A DNA stretch of 64,000 nucleotides from Actinomadura atramentaria DSM 43919 (GTDB lineage Bacteria > Actinomycetota > Actinomycetes > Streptosporangiales > Streptosporangiaceae), in NCBI RefSeq assembly GCF_000381885.1, contig NZ_KB907211.1, positions 434,001 to 498,000 on the forward strand, in the 5' to 3' direction. Positions within the stretch are counted from its first letter, which is position 1, and each line of letters starts with the position of its first letter. A program made the translations under genes and the position numbers. Positions 15,655 to 24,407 of the stretch are shown here, piece after piece. A model generated the notes under the pieces. The model made no database searches, was not told the origin of the DNA, and saw only the letters and a list, made by a program, of their open reading frames with translations.

Positions 15655-16844
15655 ACGCATTCGACGGCGTCCGCGTCCTGGAACTCGGCCAGGTCTACAA
15701 CGGCCCCTACTGCGGGCTGCTCCTGGCCCAGCTCGGCGCGGACGTCATCAAGATCGAGCCGCCGGGCGGCGAGACGCTGCGGTTCCGCTCCGTCGAAGGG
15801 GCCGAGACGCACGAGTTCGTCATGCTGAACTCCAACAAGCGCAGCGTCGCGCTGGACCTGAAGACGGCCGCCGGACGCGACGTCCTGCTCGACCTGGTCG
15901 ACACCGCCGACGTCCTCATCGAGAACTTCGCGCCCGGCACGATGGGCCGCCTCGGGCTGTCCGCCGCGACGCTCCTGGAACGCAACCCGCGCCTGGTCTA
16001 CGCGACCGGGAAGGGCTACGGGCTGACCGGCCCGTACGCGGGGATGAGCGCGATGGACATCACCGTCCAGGCGATGTCCGGCGCGATCGCCTGCACCGGC
16101 GACCCGGACGGCCCGCCCACCAAGGCCGGACCGGCGTTCATCGACTTCTCCGGCGGCGTCCACCTGTTCGCCGGGATCGCCAGCGCCCTGTTCCAGCGCG
16201 AGCGCACCGGACGCGGCCAGGTCGTGGAGGTGTCGATGCACGACACCGTGTACCCGATGCTGGCGTCCGCGCTCGGCGGGCTCTACAACGACCCGTCCCG
16301 GCCGCTGCCCGAACGCACCGGGAACCGGCATTCCGGGCTCGCCGTCGCGCCGTACAACGTGTACCGGGCGGCGGACGGGTGGCTCGCGGTCATCTCGATC
16401 TCCGACCGGCACTTCGCGGGCGTCGCACGGGCCATCGGACGCCCCGAAATGCCCGACGACCCCCGGTTCGCCGACCGGTTCGCGCGCGTCCGCAACATCG
16501 ACGCGCTGGACGCCGAGATCGAGCGGTGGACGTCCGCCCGCGACCGCGCCGCCGCCGTCGCCGCGCTCGCCGAGCAGGGCGTGCCGTGCGCGCCCGTCCG
16601 GACCGTCCGCGAGGTCAGCGAGGACCCGCACCTGCGCGAACGCGGCATGATCCGCGACGTCCAGCACCCGCGCCGCGGCTCCGTGCCCGTCCCCGGCTGC
16701 CCGATCCGCCTCGACGACTCCCCGCTCGCCGACGTCGCGCCCGCGCCCGACCTGGGCGACGCCACCGACGACGTCCTCGCCGCGCTCTGCGGCTACGACC
16801 CCGACCGGATCAGCGAACTGCACCGCGCGGGCGCGGTGCGCTGA
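15651..16844 (+). CDS. Class III CoA transferase (CaiB/BaiF family)
   Basis: This 397-residue enzyme has the family start (FDGVRVLELGQVYNGPYCG), the CoA-binding KIEPPGG, NSNKRSVALDLK and the catalytic Asp165 in KAGPAFIDFSGG. It should move CoA from a donor acyl-CoA (often succinyl-CoA) to an incoming carboxylic acid. GTG at 15651 follows CGGAGGAAC. Placed right after the importer and before two MaoC genes and a dehydrogenase, it probably performs the activation step for the imported acid. Confidence 0.93.
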   Translation: MNAFDGVRVLELGQVYNGPYCGLLLAQLGADVIKIEPPGGETLRFRSVEGAETHEFVMLNSNKRSVALDLKTAAGRDVLLDLVDTADVLIENFAPGTMGRLGLSAATLLERNPRLVYATGKGYGLTGPYAGMSAMDITVQAMSGAIACTGDPDGPPTKAGPAFIDFSGGVHLFAGIASALFQRERTGRGQVVEVSMHDTVYPMLASALGGLYNDPSRPLPERTGNRHSGLAVAPYNVYRAADGWLAVISISDRHFAGVARAIGRPEMPDDPRFADRFARVRNIDALDAEIERWTSARDRAAAVAALAEQGVPCAPVRTVREVSEDPHLRERGMIRDVQHPRRGSVPVPGCPIRLDDSPLADVAPAPDLGDATDDVLAALCGYDPDRISELHRAGAVR

Positions 16845-16859
16845 ACAGGAGGAACCCCG

Positions 16860-17405
16860 ATGAGCCACCCGCTGCCCCCGGCCGTCGCGGACACGCCGCT
16901 CGGCCGCTACTACGCCGCGACCAAGCCCCGCGAGGGCGAGCGCGAGACCCGCGACCTCGGCGTCCTCGACGCGCTGACGATCCGCCGGTACGCGCTGACG
17001 GTCGGCGCGCGCGACCCCATCCACCACGACGCCGGCGCCGCCCGCGCCGCCGGGTACGCCGACGTCGTCGCGCCCCCCAACCTGCTCGCCGCGATCTTCG
17101 AGTGGGGCGCGGGCACCCCCGAGGACGAGCTGGCCCCCGACGGCACCCCGCGCGCCGCCGCCGACGACCCCGGCGCGGGCCTGCGCGGCATGGGCGCGGG
17201 GGAGGAGATGGAGCTGCTCGCGCCCGTCGTCGCGGGAACCCGCGTCCTGTGCGACGAGATCCTCGACGCCGTCGTCTACAAGGACACCCGCGGCGGGCCG
17301 TGCGTGTTCGTCACCGCCCTGCACGTCTTCCGCACGCCGGACGGGACCGTCCTCAACCGCAACCGCCGCACCGTCGTGCGCCGCAACCCCCACGAGGAGC
17401 CGTGA
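16860..17405 (+). CDS. MaoC-like dehydratase subunit (N-terminal FAS1-like half)
   Basis: The 181-residue protein has the hot-dog-fold N-terminal half seen in FAS1-type or two-subunit hydratases (LGRYYAATKPREGERETRD, then IRRYALTVGARDPIHHD). The ATG at 16860 follows AGGAGG. Its stop overlaps the next start by 1 base, so the two probably form a heteromeric enoyl-CoA hydratase or mesaconyl-type hydratase. The substrate is unknown; its role is inferred from neighbouring CoA transferase and dehydrogenase genes. Confidence 0.85.
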   Translation: MSHPLPPAVADTPLGRYYAATKPREGERETRDLGVLDALTIRRYALTVGARDPIHHDAGAARAAGYADVVAPPNLLAAIFEWGAGTPEDELAPDGTPRAAADDPGAGLRGMGAGEEMELLAPVVAGTRVLCDEILDAVVYKDTRGGPCVFVTALHVFRTPDGTVLNRNRRTVVRRNPHEEP

Positions 17406-17818
17406 TGACCGCCGCCCTTCCCGCGCCGGGAGCCGAGCTGCCGCCGCTGCGGCACGCCGCGACGCGGCTGCAGCTCTTCCGCTACAGCGCCGTCACCTGG
17501 AACCCGCACCGCATCCACTTCGAGGAGGAGTACGCGCGCTCGGAGGGGCACGCGGGGACGCTCGTCCACTCGCACCTGCGGGCCGCGCTCGCGCTGCGCT
17601 GCGTCGCCGAGGGGCTGCCCGGCTGGACGATCGCGGAGGTGAAGTACCGGGTGCGGCGGCCCGTCGTGCCCGGCACCGAGCTGGTCTACGGCGCGCGGGT
17701 CCGCGAGGCCGCCGGGGACGCCGCCGTCCTGGAGCTGACCGAGACCCATCCGGGCGGGGAGGTCGGGCTGGCGGGCACCGTCACCGTCCGCCGCGCCGGG
17801 CGGGAGGCCGACCGGTGA
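17405..17818 (+). CDS. MaoC-like dehydratase subunit (C-terminal hydratase half)
   Basis: This 137-residue hot-dog protein carries the hydratase-2-type motif in YSAVTWNPHRIHFEEEYA (about 29-46), though the usual Gly-Asp before x-N-P is replaced by Thr-Trp. It therefore resembles mesaconyl-CoA/HTD2-type hydratases more than classic R-hydratases. It most likely pairs with the preceding subunit to hydrate or dehydrate a CoA thioester. Its stop overlaps the GTG of the acyl-CoA dehydrogenase gene (GTGA). Confidence 0.85.
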   Translation: MTAALPAPGAELPPLRHAATRLQLFRYSAVTWNPHRIHFEEEYARSEGHAGTLVHSHLRAALALRCVAEGLPGWTIAEVKYRVRRPVVPGTELVYGARVREAAGDAAVLELTETHPGGEVGLAGTVTVRRAGREADR

Positions 17819-18993
17819 TCGACTTCGTGCCGACCGACGAGCAGACGATGCTCGTGGACGCCGTCCGCCGGTTCGTGCGGGACGAGATCGTCCCCCTCGA
17901 ACAGGACCTCGACCCCGACGCCGGGAGCCTCCCGCCCGCCGACCACGCCCGGCTGGCCGCGAAGGTCGAGCAGCTCGGGCTGACCGCGTGGGACGCGCCC
18001 GCCGAGGTCGGCGGCCCCGGCCTCGACACCGTCACCCGCACGCTGCTGGCGATCGAGATGGCCCAGCACCGGGGCGGGCTCTACACCCCCTGCTACGGCG
18101 TCTTCGGCGGGGCGGGCCTCGCCCAGCTCTACGAGGCGGGCGAGGACCTGCGCGAGCGGTACCTGTACCCGACGCTGCGCGGGGAGCGGCACGGGTTCTT
18201 CGCGCTGACCGAGCCGTCCGGCGGGTCCGACCCGGCGCGCGCCGTCCGCACCAAGGCCGTCCGCGACGGCGACGAGTGGGTCATCAACGGGTCGAAGACG
18301 TTCATCTCGGGCGTCGTCGGCGCGGACTACGGCATCGTCGTCTGCCGCACCGGCTCCGGCCGCGCCGGGCTGACGAGCTTCGTCGTGGACGCGGACACCC
18401 CCGGCTTCACCGTCCACCGCGTCATCCCGACGCTGCGCCGCGTCGCCGTGCCGACCGAGCTGTCGTTCACCGACGTCCGCGTCCCCGACGCCAACCGGCT
18501 CGGGGAGGTCGGGCAGGGCTTCAGGCTCGCCGCGACGCGGCTGGAGCGGCAGCGCATCGTGTACGCGGCGGGCTGCGTCGGCGTCGCCGTCGCGGCGCAG
18601 CGCATGGCCGTCGAGTACGCCAAGATCCGCGAGACGTTCGGGCGGACGCTGGCCGAGCACCAGGGCGTCCAGTGGATGCTCGTGGACAGCGAGCTGGACC
18701 TCCGCTCGGCGCGGCTGCTGCTCCTGGAGGCCGCTGCGGCGGCCGACCGGGGCGAGCGCGCCCGCGCCGGGATCGCGCTGGCGAAGATGGCCGCGACCGA
18801 GGCCGCGTCCCGCGTCGTGGACCGTGCCATCCAGATCCACGGCGCGCTCGGCGTCGCCGCCGACCTGCCGCTGGAACGCTGGTACCGGGAGATGCGCATC
18901 CGCCGCATCGGCGAAGGACCGACCGAGACGCAGCGGATGGTCGTCGCCCGCGAACTGCTCGGCGACGCGGCCCGCGCCGGGAAGGCGTCGTGA
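17815..18993 (+). CDS. Acyl-CoA dehydrogenase
   Basis: The 392-residue flavoenzyme has the acyl-CoA dehydrogenase blocks: FFALTEPSGGSDPARAV (FAD/substrate), WVINGSKTFIS, the Arg-rich KIRETFGRTLAEHQGVQW and the C-terminal IGEGPTETQ, where the catalytic Glu is expected. It should oxidise the alpha-beta bond of the CoA ester made by the upstream CoA transferase, passing electrons to ETF. GTG 17815 overlaps the previous stop. Chain-length preference cannot be judged. Confidence 0.94.
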   Translation: MIDFVPTDEQTMLVDAVRRFVRDEIVPLEQDLDPDAGSLPPADHARLAAKVEQLGLTAWDAPAEVGGPGLDTVTRTLLAIEMAQHRGGLYTPCYGVFGGAGLAQLYEAGEDLRERYLYPTLRGERHGFFALTEPSGGSDPARAVRTKAVRDGDEWVINGSKTFISGVVGADYGIVVCRTGSGRAGLTSFVVDADTPGFTVHRVIPTLRRVAVPTELSFTDVRVPDANRLGEVGQGFRLAATRLERQRIVYAAGCVGVAVAAQRMAVEYAKIRETFGRTLAEHQGVQWMLVDSELDLRSARLLLLEAAAAADRGERARAGIALAKMAATEAASRVVDRAIQIHGALGVAADLPLERWYREMRIRRIGEGPTETQRMVVARELLGDAARAGKAS

Positions 18994-20759
18994 ACGCGCG
19001 GGGCACGCGCCCGGTGCGCGTCGCGAACTGCTCCGGCTTCTACGGCGACCGGGCGAGCGCGCTCGCGGAGGTCGTCCGGGGCGGGCCGGTGGACGTCGTC
19101 ACCGGCGACTACCTCGCCGAGGTCACGATGCTCGTCCTGGCCAAGGCGCGGCTGAAGGACCCGGACGCCGGATACGCGCGGACGTTCCTCGCCCAGCTCG
19201 ACCCCGTGCTGGAGGAGATCGCCGAACGCGGCATCAAGGTCGTCGTCAACGCGGGCGGCCTCAACCCCGCCGGGCTCGCCGCCGCGACGCGGGAGCTGCT
19301 GGCGCGGCGCGGCGTGGACCTGGCCGTCGCTTACGTGGACGGCGACGACGTCACCGGCCGCACCGACCTGGTCCACCTGCGGACGGGCGCGCCGCTGGCC
19401 GCCTGGGGGCACGAGCCGCTGACGGCCAACGCCTACCTCGGCGGGTTCGGCGTCGCGCGGGCGCTGGCCGGGGGCGCGGACGTCGTCGTCACCGGCCGGG
19501 TCGCGGACGCCTCCGTCGTCAGCGGGGCCGCCGCGTGGTGGTGGGACTGGACGCCCGCCGACCTGGACGCCCTCGCCGGGGCCGTCGCCGCCGGGCACGT
19601 CATCGAGTGCGGCACCCAGGCGACCGGCGGCAACTTCTCCGGGTTCCGGGACGTGCCCGGCCTGGAGCGGCCCGGCTTCCCCCTCGCGGAGATCGACGCG
19701 GACGGCGCCGCGGTGATCACCAAGCACCCGGGCACGGGCGGCGCGGTCACCCGCGACACCGTCACCGCGCAGCTCCTCTACGAGATCGGCGACCCGGCGT
19801 ACCTCAACCCGGACGTCGTCGCGCACCTGGACGCGCTCGCGCTGGACGACCTCGGCGGCGACCGCGTCCGGATCAGCGGCACGCGCGGATCGGCCCCGCC
19901 CGCCACGACGAAGGTCGCCGTCACCGCGCTCGGCGGCTGGCGCAACTCCGGCACGTTCCTGTTGACGGGCCTGGACGCGGACGCCAAGGCCGACCTGGTC
20001 GAGCGGACCGTCCGGGCGCGCCTCGCGGACGTCCCCGGCATCACGGACCTGACGTTCACCGGCCTCGGCGTCCCCGCCGCCGACCCCGCGACGCAGGGCG
20101 ACGGCACGCGGCTGCTGCACGTCGCCGCGCAGGGCACGGAGAAGGCGGCGGGCCGGGCGTTCAGCGGGATGCTCGTGGAGATGGCGCTGGCGACCTATCC
20201 CGGCTGCCACTCGATGGCCCCGCCCGGACGCGGCGGCAGCTACGGGCTGTACTGGCCGGGACTGGTCGGCCAGGCGTCGCTGCGGCACCGGGTCGTCCAC
20301 GCGGACGGGCGGGAGGAGACCGTCCCCGCGCCGGTCCCCGGCCCCGTCCCGGCGACGGCCGCCGCCGAGCCGCCGCCGGTGCCCGCCGGGCCGACCGTCC
20401 GCGTCCCGCTCGGCCGGATCGCGCACGCCCGCTCCGGCGACAAGGGCGGCGACGCCAACGTCGGCGTCTGGACGTCGGCGGCGGCCTACGACTGGCTGCG
20501 CGCCGCCCTCACCGTCGCGGAGCTCCGCCGCCTCCTGCCCGAGGCCGCGGAACTCGACATCGAGCGGCACGAACTGCCGCGACTGAACGCGGTGAACTTC
20601 CTGATCCGCGGACTTCTCGACGAGGGGGCGACCTCCACCAGCCGTTTCGACAAACAGGCCAAAGCCCTCGGCGAATGGCTGCGCGCCCGCGTCCTCGACG
20701 TTCCCGAACGGCTCCTTCCCGGAGCCGACCGGGATATCGGGGACCGGCCGCTACGATGA
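18990..20759 (+). CDS. AtuA-family protein (DUF1446 plus AtuA C-terminal domain)
   Basis: This 589-residue protein has the DUF1446 start (VANCSGFYGDRASALAEVV), conserved NAGGLNP and TGRVADASVV blocks, and YPGCHS near residue 410. After a Pro/Ala linker comes the C-terminal AtuA-like domain (RIAHARSGDKGGDANVGV, about 473-490). AtuA is named from the acyclic-terpene (citronellol/geraniol) pathway, but its reaction is poorly defined and homologues sit in many acyl-CoA operons. GTG 18990 overlaps the dehydrogenase stop. No carboxylase genes of the atu type are here, so terpene degradation should not be assumed. Confidence 0.88.
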   Translation: MNARGTRPVRVANCSGFYGDRASALAEVVRGGPVDVVTGDYLAEVTMLVLAKARLKDPDAGYARTFLAQLDPVLEEIAERGIKVVVNAGGLNPAGLAAATRELLARRGVDLAVAYVDGDDVTGRTDLVHLRTGAPLAAWGHEPLTANAYLGGFGVARALAGGADVVVTGRVADASVVSGAAAWWWDWTPADLDALAGAVAAGHVIECGTQATGGNFSGFRDVPGLERPGFPLAEIDADGAAVITKHPGTGGAVTRDTVTAQLLYEIGDPAYLNPDVVAHLDALALDDLGGDRVRISGTRGSAPPATTKVAVTALGGWRNSGTFLLTGLDADAKADLVERTVRARLADVPGITDLTFTGLGVPAADPATQGDGTRLLHVAAQGTEKAAGRAFSGMLVEMALATYPGCHSMAPPGRGGSYGLYWPGLVGQASLRHRVVHADGREETVPAPVPGPVPATAAAEPPPVPAGPTVRVPLGRIAHARSGDKGGDANVGVWTSAAAYDWLRAALTVAELRRLLPEAAELDIERHELPRLNAVNFLIRGLLDEGATSTSRFDKQAKALGEWLRARVLDVPERLLPGADRDIGDRPLR

Positions 20760-20795
20760 CCCGTACTCCGGAGCACTCTTTCCCATGAAGGCCCG

Positions 20796-21524
20796 ATGCC
20801 CGCCAAGAGCCACCGCACGATCGACCGGGTGACCCGGATCCTGGAGATCGTTTCCGCCCGGCCGCAGGGAATGACCCTGACCGAACTGTCCCGCGAGATG
20901 GACGCCCCGAAAAGCTCCATCCAGGGATTCGTCTACGGGCTCGTCCACACCGGATTCCTGGAGGAGCACGAACGGCGCTACTTCCTCGGCCCGGCGCCCT
21001 ATGTGCTGACGCTGCGCGCCAACCGGCTCCCGGCGCGCACCGTCGCCCACTCCGACCTCGTCGGCCTGCACGAGCGGACCGGATGCAGCGTCCTGCTCGG
21101 CGTGAAGGTCGGGCAGAACGTCGTGTACGTCGACGAGGTCGGGGACACCAGCGGGCTGCAGTTCGTCGCCTACACGCGGCGGCACCGGCCCGTCCTGCGG
21201 ACCGCCGCCGGGAAGGCGCTGCTGGCGTTCCTGGACGACCGCGAGCTGCACGAACTCCTGGCCGTCCACCCCGACCAGGACGGCATCGGGCCGTTCCTGG
21301 CCGAGGTGGACGAGATCCGCCGCACCGGGTTCGTCATCAACGAGCAGAGCCCGGTCGAGGGCGTCACGGCGGTGGCGGCGCCGGTCCGCGACCGGGCGGG
21401 CCACGTCGTCGCGGCGGTGACGCTCGCCGGGCCGGTCGAGGAGAACGCGCACCGGCGCGCGGAGCTGGGCGCGGTGCTGCGCGAGGCGACGGCGCGCTGG
21501 GCGGGCCGCCCCGCCGACGCCTGA
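20796..21524 (+). CDS. IclR-family transcriptional regulator
   Basis: The 242-residue protein has an N-terminal winged helix (about 8-70, with MTLTELSREMDAPKSSIQGFVYGL) and the IclR effector-binding domain (VYVDEVGDTSGLQFVAYT, later VEGVTAVAAPVRDRAGHVVAAV). It lies 36 bases after the AtuA gene in the same direction, so it probably controls this operon and senses its substrate or an intermediate. The inverted repeat at 10340-10357 is the obvious candidate operator. Confidence 0.93.
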   Translation: MPAKSHRTIDRVTRILEIVSARPQGMTLTELSREMDAPKSSIQGFVYGLVHTGFLEEHERRYFLGPAPYVLTLRANRLPARTVAHSDLVGLHERTGCSVLLGVKVGQNVVYVDEVGDTSGLQFVAYTRRHRPVLRTAAGKALLAFLDDRELHELLAVHPDQDGIGPFLAEVDEIRRTGFVINEQSPVEGVTAVAAPVRDRAGHVVAAVTLAGPVEENAHRRAELGAVLREATARWAGRPADA

Positions 21525-21569
21525 CGGACCGTGGCCCGGGCGGCGTTGACGGCGGGGGGCCCGCGGCTT

Positions 21570-21672
21570 ATGGTTCGGGCGAAAGGGAACGACCGGGGGA
21601 AGCCGGTGTGAATCCGGCGCGGTCGCGCCACTGTGACCCGGCCCGCGGGCCGGGGAGCCAGACCCCCCGATC
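21570..21672 (+). promoter_or_regulatory. Cobalamin riboswitch
   Basis: The leader contains GGGAAGCCGGTGTGAATCC, a conserved purine-rich core, then GCGCCACTGTGA (the Cbl box, 21625-21636) and CCCGGCCCGCGGGCCGGGGAGCCAGACCCC as closing helices. Order and spacing match the cobalamin class. It precedes cbtB by about 50 bases, so adenosyl- or hydroxocobalamin should shut down the cobalt importer. The ends are approximate. Confidence 0.88.
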
Positions 21673-21722
21673 TTCCGTCACCGCCGTACGACATGGGACG
21701 CACGATCCCCAGGAGGCGAAAG

Positions 21723-21938
21723 ATGACCACGCCCAGCCTGCCCGCCGAGCGGACCACCCCGGTCGTCCTCGGCGGCGCCCGCGCCGCCCTCTGGCTGTTC
21801 GGCACCGTCCTGTTCAGCGTCGCGCTGTACTACTTCATCGGCGTCGACCAGGGCGCGACGTCCGTCTTCGGCGACAACATGTACGTCCACGAGTTCGTCC
21901 ACGACGCGCGGCACTTCCTCGGCTTCCCCTGCCACTGA
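21723..21938 (+). CDS. cbtB: CbtB, small cobalt-transporter subunit
   Basis: This 71-residue protein has one membrane segment (about 20-42, ALWLFGTVLFSVALYYFIG) and a His-rich end, HEFVHDARHFLGFPCH, that could bind cobalt. Size, topology and the metal-binding tail match CbtB. The ATG at 21723 follows AGGAGG. It is directly downstream of a cobalamin riboswitch and upstream of cbtA, the standard cobalt-uptake arrangement for vitamin B12 synthesis. Confidence 0.9.
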   Translation: MTTPSLPAERTTPVVLGGARAALWLFGTVLFSVALYYFIGVDQGATSVFGDNMYVHEFVHDARHFLGFPCH

Positions 21939-21974
21939 TCCGCCGCGTCTTCGACGTTTCTCAAGGAGTACGCC

Positions 21975-22811
21975 GTGGAACGGCAATTCATCGCGCGCGG
22001 CATGCTCGCCGGCGCGCTCGGCGGCCTGCTCGCCTTCCTGTTCGCCCGAATTTTCGCGGAACCGCAGATCCAGCGGGCGATCGACTACGAAAGCGGCCGC
22101 GACGCCGCGCAGAGCCTGCTCGACAAGGCCGCGGGACTGCCCGTCGAGGCCGAGGGCTCGGACCCGTTCAGCCGCGCGGTGCAGGGCAACCTCGGCATCG
22201 GCGTCGGGATGATCCTGTTCGGGGTGGCGATGGGCGGGCTGTTCGCCGTCGCGTACACGCTCGCGTGCGGTCGCGTCGGGAACGTCCGGCCGCGTCCGCT
22301 GGCGCTGCTCGTCGCGCTCGGCGGGTTCCTCGCGCTGTACCTGGTGCCCTTCCTGAAGTACCCGGCGAATCCGCCCGCGATCGGGCACGAGGACACGATC
22401 CGGGAGCGCAGCGGGCTGTACCTGCTCATGGTCGGGGTGTCGGTGGTCGTGCTGGTCGGCGGCGTGTGGCTGGGGCAGCGGCTCCGGGCGCGGTTCACCG
22501 CCTGGAACGCGGCACTGCTCGCGGCGCTGGCGTGCGCGGTGGTGCTCGGCGCCGTCATGCTGCTGCTGCCGTCGCTGGGCGAGCTGAAGGCGAACGTCGA
22601 CCAGTACGGGCACCACGCGACGGAGACGCCGCTGCCGCTGAAGGACCCGCAGGGCCGGATCGTCTTCCCGGGCTTCCCGGCGGACGTGCTCGCGTCGTTC
22701 CGCCTCTACTCGGTCGCCGCGCAGGCGCTCCTGTGGGCGACGATCGGCGTCGCGTTCGCGCCCCTGGCCGAACGCGTCCTGCGCAGGGCCCCCGCCGGGG
22801 CCGCCGCGTGA
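21975..22811 (+). CDS. cbtA: CbtA, cobalt-transporter membrane protein
   Basis: The 278-residue protein has about six membrane segments and the CbtA pattern: an N-terminal glycine-rich helix (GMLAGALGGLLAFLFARIFAE), a soluble stretch, then VGMILFGVAMGGLFAVAY. GTG 21975 has AAGGAG upstream. It works with CbtB in cobalt import and should share its cobalamin riboswitch. A strong hairpin at 22816-22842 closes the operon. Confidence 0.92.
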   Translation: MERQFIARGMLAGALGGLLAFLFARIFAEPQIQRAIDYESGRDAAQSLLDKAAGLPVEAEGSDPFSRAVQGNLGIGVGMILFGVAMGGLFAVAYTLACGRVGNVRPRPLALLVALGGFLALYLVPFLKYPANPPAIGHEDTIRERSGLYLLMVGVSVVVLVGGVWLGQRLRARFTAWNAALLAALACAVVLGAVMLLLPSLGELKANVDQYGHHATETPLPLKDPQGRIVFPGFPADVLASFRLYSVAAQALLWATIGVAFAPLAERVLRRAPAGAAA

Positions 22812-22815
22812 CGCG

Positions 22816-22842
22816 CGGGGGACGGCCCCGGGCCGTCCCCCG
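22816..22842. terminator. Bidirectional terminator hairpin between cbtA and the methyltransferase gene
   Basis: A perfect 13-bp stem (22816-22828 with 22830-22842, sequence CGGGGGACGGCCC) has a single central base. A real loop would open the inner pairs. It fills the 36-base gap between two convergent genes, so it can end both transcripts. There is no T-run. Confidence 0.7.
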
Positions 22843-22847
22843 GCGGC

Positions 22848-23681
22848 TCATCTCTTCAGCGCCACGCCGCCCGCGCACGACACCTCGGGCGCGTCGCCCC
22901 ACCGGTTCGGCTCCACGCGCCAGCGCGACACCGACACCACGCCGGGGTCGAGCAGTTCGAGGCCGTCGAAGTAGCGGCCGATCCGCTCCCGCGTCCGCGG
23001 CGTGTACGGCACCCCGCCGGACTTGGCGTTGTAGCCGGTGATCGCCCGGACGTACGCGGGATCGTCGGTGGACCCGTCGCACAGCGCGAGGTAGCTCCCG
23101 GACGGCAGCGCCGCGACGAGCTCCCGCACGATGGCCAGCGCGCGCTCGTCGTCGGCGACCAGCCCGAGGACGCCCATCAGCATCAGCGCGACCGGCCGGT
23201 CGAAGTCCAGCGTCCGCGCGGCCGCGTCCAGGATCGGGCCCGGCTCCCGGACGTCGGCCTCCAGGTAGTCGGTGACGCCCTCCGGCGTGCTGCGCAGCAG
23301 CGCGTGCGCGTGGACGAGCACCAGCGGGTCGTTGTCGACGTACACGATCCGCGACTCCGGTGCGATCCGCTGCGCGACCTCGTGGGTGTTGTCGGCGGTC
23401 GGCAGCCCCGTCCCGATGTCGAGGAACTGCCGGATGCCCGCCTCGCCCGCGAGGAACCGCACGGCCCGCACGAGCATCTGCCGCGAGTGCCGGGTGATGT
23501 CGACCATGCCCGGGAAGACCTCCAGGACCGTGTCGCCCGCCGCCCGGTCGACGGGGTAGTTGTCCTTCCCGCCGAGCAGGTAGTTCCAGATCCGCGCCGA
23601 GTGCGGGATCGAGGTGTTGATCTCGGGCGAGGCGTCCAACCGGGACGCACCCGAGATACTGGGATGATTTCCGGATGGCAC
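22848..23681 (-). CDS. SAM-dependent methyltransferase of the actinobacterial DUF574 type
   Basis: This protein of about 277 residues has the hallmark INTSIPHSARIWNYLLGGKDNY start region, the SAM-binding FLDIGTGLPTADNTHEVAQ, and ALMLMGVLGLV. This family is abundant in actinomycetes but largely uncharacterised. The start is unsure: GTG at 23681 gives a 7-bp head-to-head overlap with the response regulator gene, while TTG at 23639 removes it; neither has a clear ribosome site. It does not seem to belong to either neighbouring operon. Confidence 0.85.
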   Translation of the reverse strand: MPSGNHPSISGASRLDASPEINTSIPHSARIWNYLLGGKDNYPVDRAAGDTVLEVFPGMVDITRHSRQMLVRAVRFLAGEAGIRQFLDIGTGLPTADNTHEVAQRIAPESRIVYVDNDPLVLVHAHALLRSTPEGVTDYLEADVREPGPILDAAARTLDFDRPVALMLMGVLGLVADDERALAIVRELVAALPSGSYLALCDGSTDDPAYVRAITGYNAKSGGVPYTPRTRERIGRYFDGLELLDPGVVSVSRWRVEPNRWGDAPEVSCAGGVALKR

Positions 23682-24364
23682 GTCTGCTCGTGGTTGAGGA
23701 CGATGAGACCATCGGCGGTCTCCTGGACGCCCGGTTGCGCGCGCAGGGGCACGAGGTCGCGTGGGTCCGGACGGGACGGGCGGCGCTGCGGGCCGCCGCG
23801 TCGGACGTCGACCTCGTGCTGCTGGACCTCGGCCTGCCTGATCTGGACGGCGTCGAGGTGTGCAGGCAGATCCGCGGCGCGCAGCCGGGCTGCGTGCTGG
23901 TGATCCTGACGGCGCGGCAGGACGACATGGACGTCGTCGTCGGCCTGGAGGCGGGCGCGGACGACTACCTGACCAAGCCGTTCGGCCTGGCGGTGCTGCT
24001 CGCGCGGGTGCGGGCGCACCTGCGCCGGGGCGCGCCGGCCGCGCCGCGCCCGCGGTTCGAGGTCGGCGACCTCGTCCTGGACACCGCCGCCCGGACCTGC
24101 GACGTCGCGGACCGCGACCTCGGCCTGCGCCCGAAGGAGTTCGACCTGCTGGCCCGGCTGGTCGCCGAACCGGACACGGCGGTGAGCCGGGAGCGCCTGA
24201 TGGACGACGTGTGGGACGCCAACTGGTCGGGCTCCACCAAGACGCTGGACGTCCACGTCGCGGCGGTGCGCGGGCGGCTCGCGGAGGCGGCGCGCGCGGA
24301 GGGCGTCCGCGTCCCGCGGATCGTGACGCTGCGCGGCCACGGCTACCGCCTCGAAAGCCCCTGA
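23675..24364 (+). CDS. OmpR/PhoB-family response regulator
   Basis: The 229-residue protein has a receiver domain (acidic pair at 9-10, phosphoacceptor Asp51 in LLDLGLPD, Lys in TKPFG near 101) and a C-terminal winged helix (GLRPKEFDLLARLVAEP and later RGHGYRLES). It pairs with the histidine kinase starting 44 bases after it. No obvious target gene is adjacent. Its start overlaps or abuts the divergent methyltransferase gene, leaving little room for two separate promoters. Confidence 0.94.
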   Translation: MARLLVVEDDETIGGLLDARLRAQGHEVAWVRTGRAALRAAASDVDLVLLDLGLPDLDGVEVCRQIRGAQPGCVLVILTARQDDMDVVVGLEAGADDYLTKPFGLAVLLARVRAHLRRGAPAAPRPRFEVGDLVLDTAARTCDVADRDLGLRPKEFDLLARLVAEPDTAVSRERLMDDVWDANWSGSTKTLDVHVAAVRGRLAEAARAEGVRVPRIVTLRGHGYRLESP

Positions 24365-24407
24365 CGCCCGAGTTCCCGACACCGGCCCCTACGACAAGGA
24401 CCCCCCG

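Noticed and set aside
18990..20759. Acyclic-terpene degradation cluster, because of the AtuA-family gene
   Set aside because: The geranyl-CoA carboxylase subunits and other atu genes are missing; the operon has a peptide-type importer instead.
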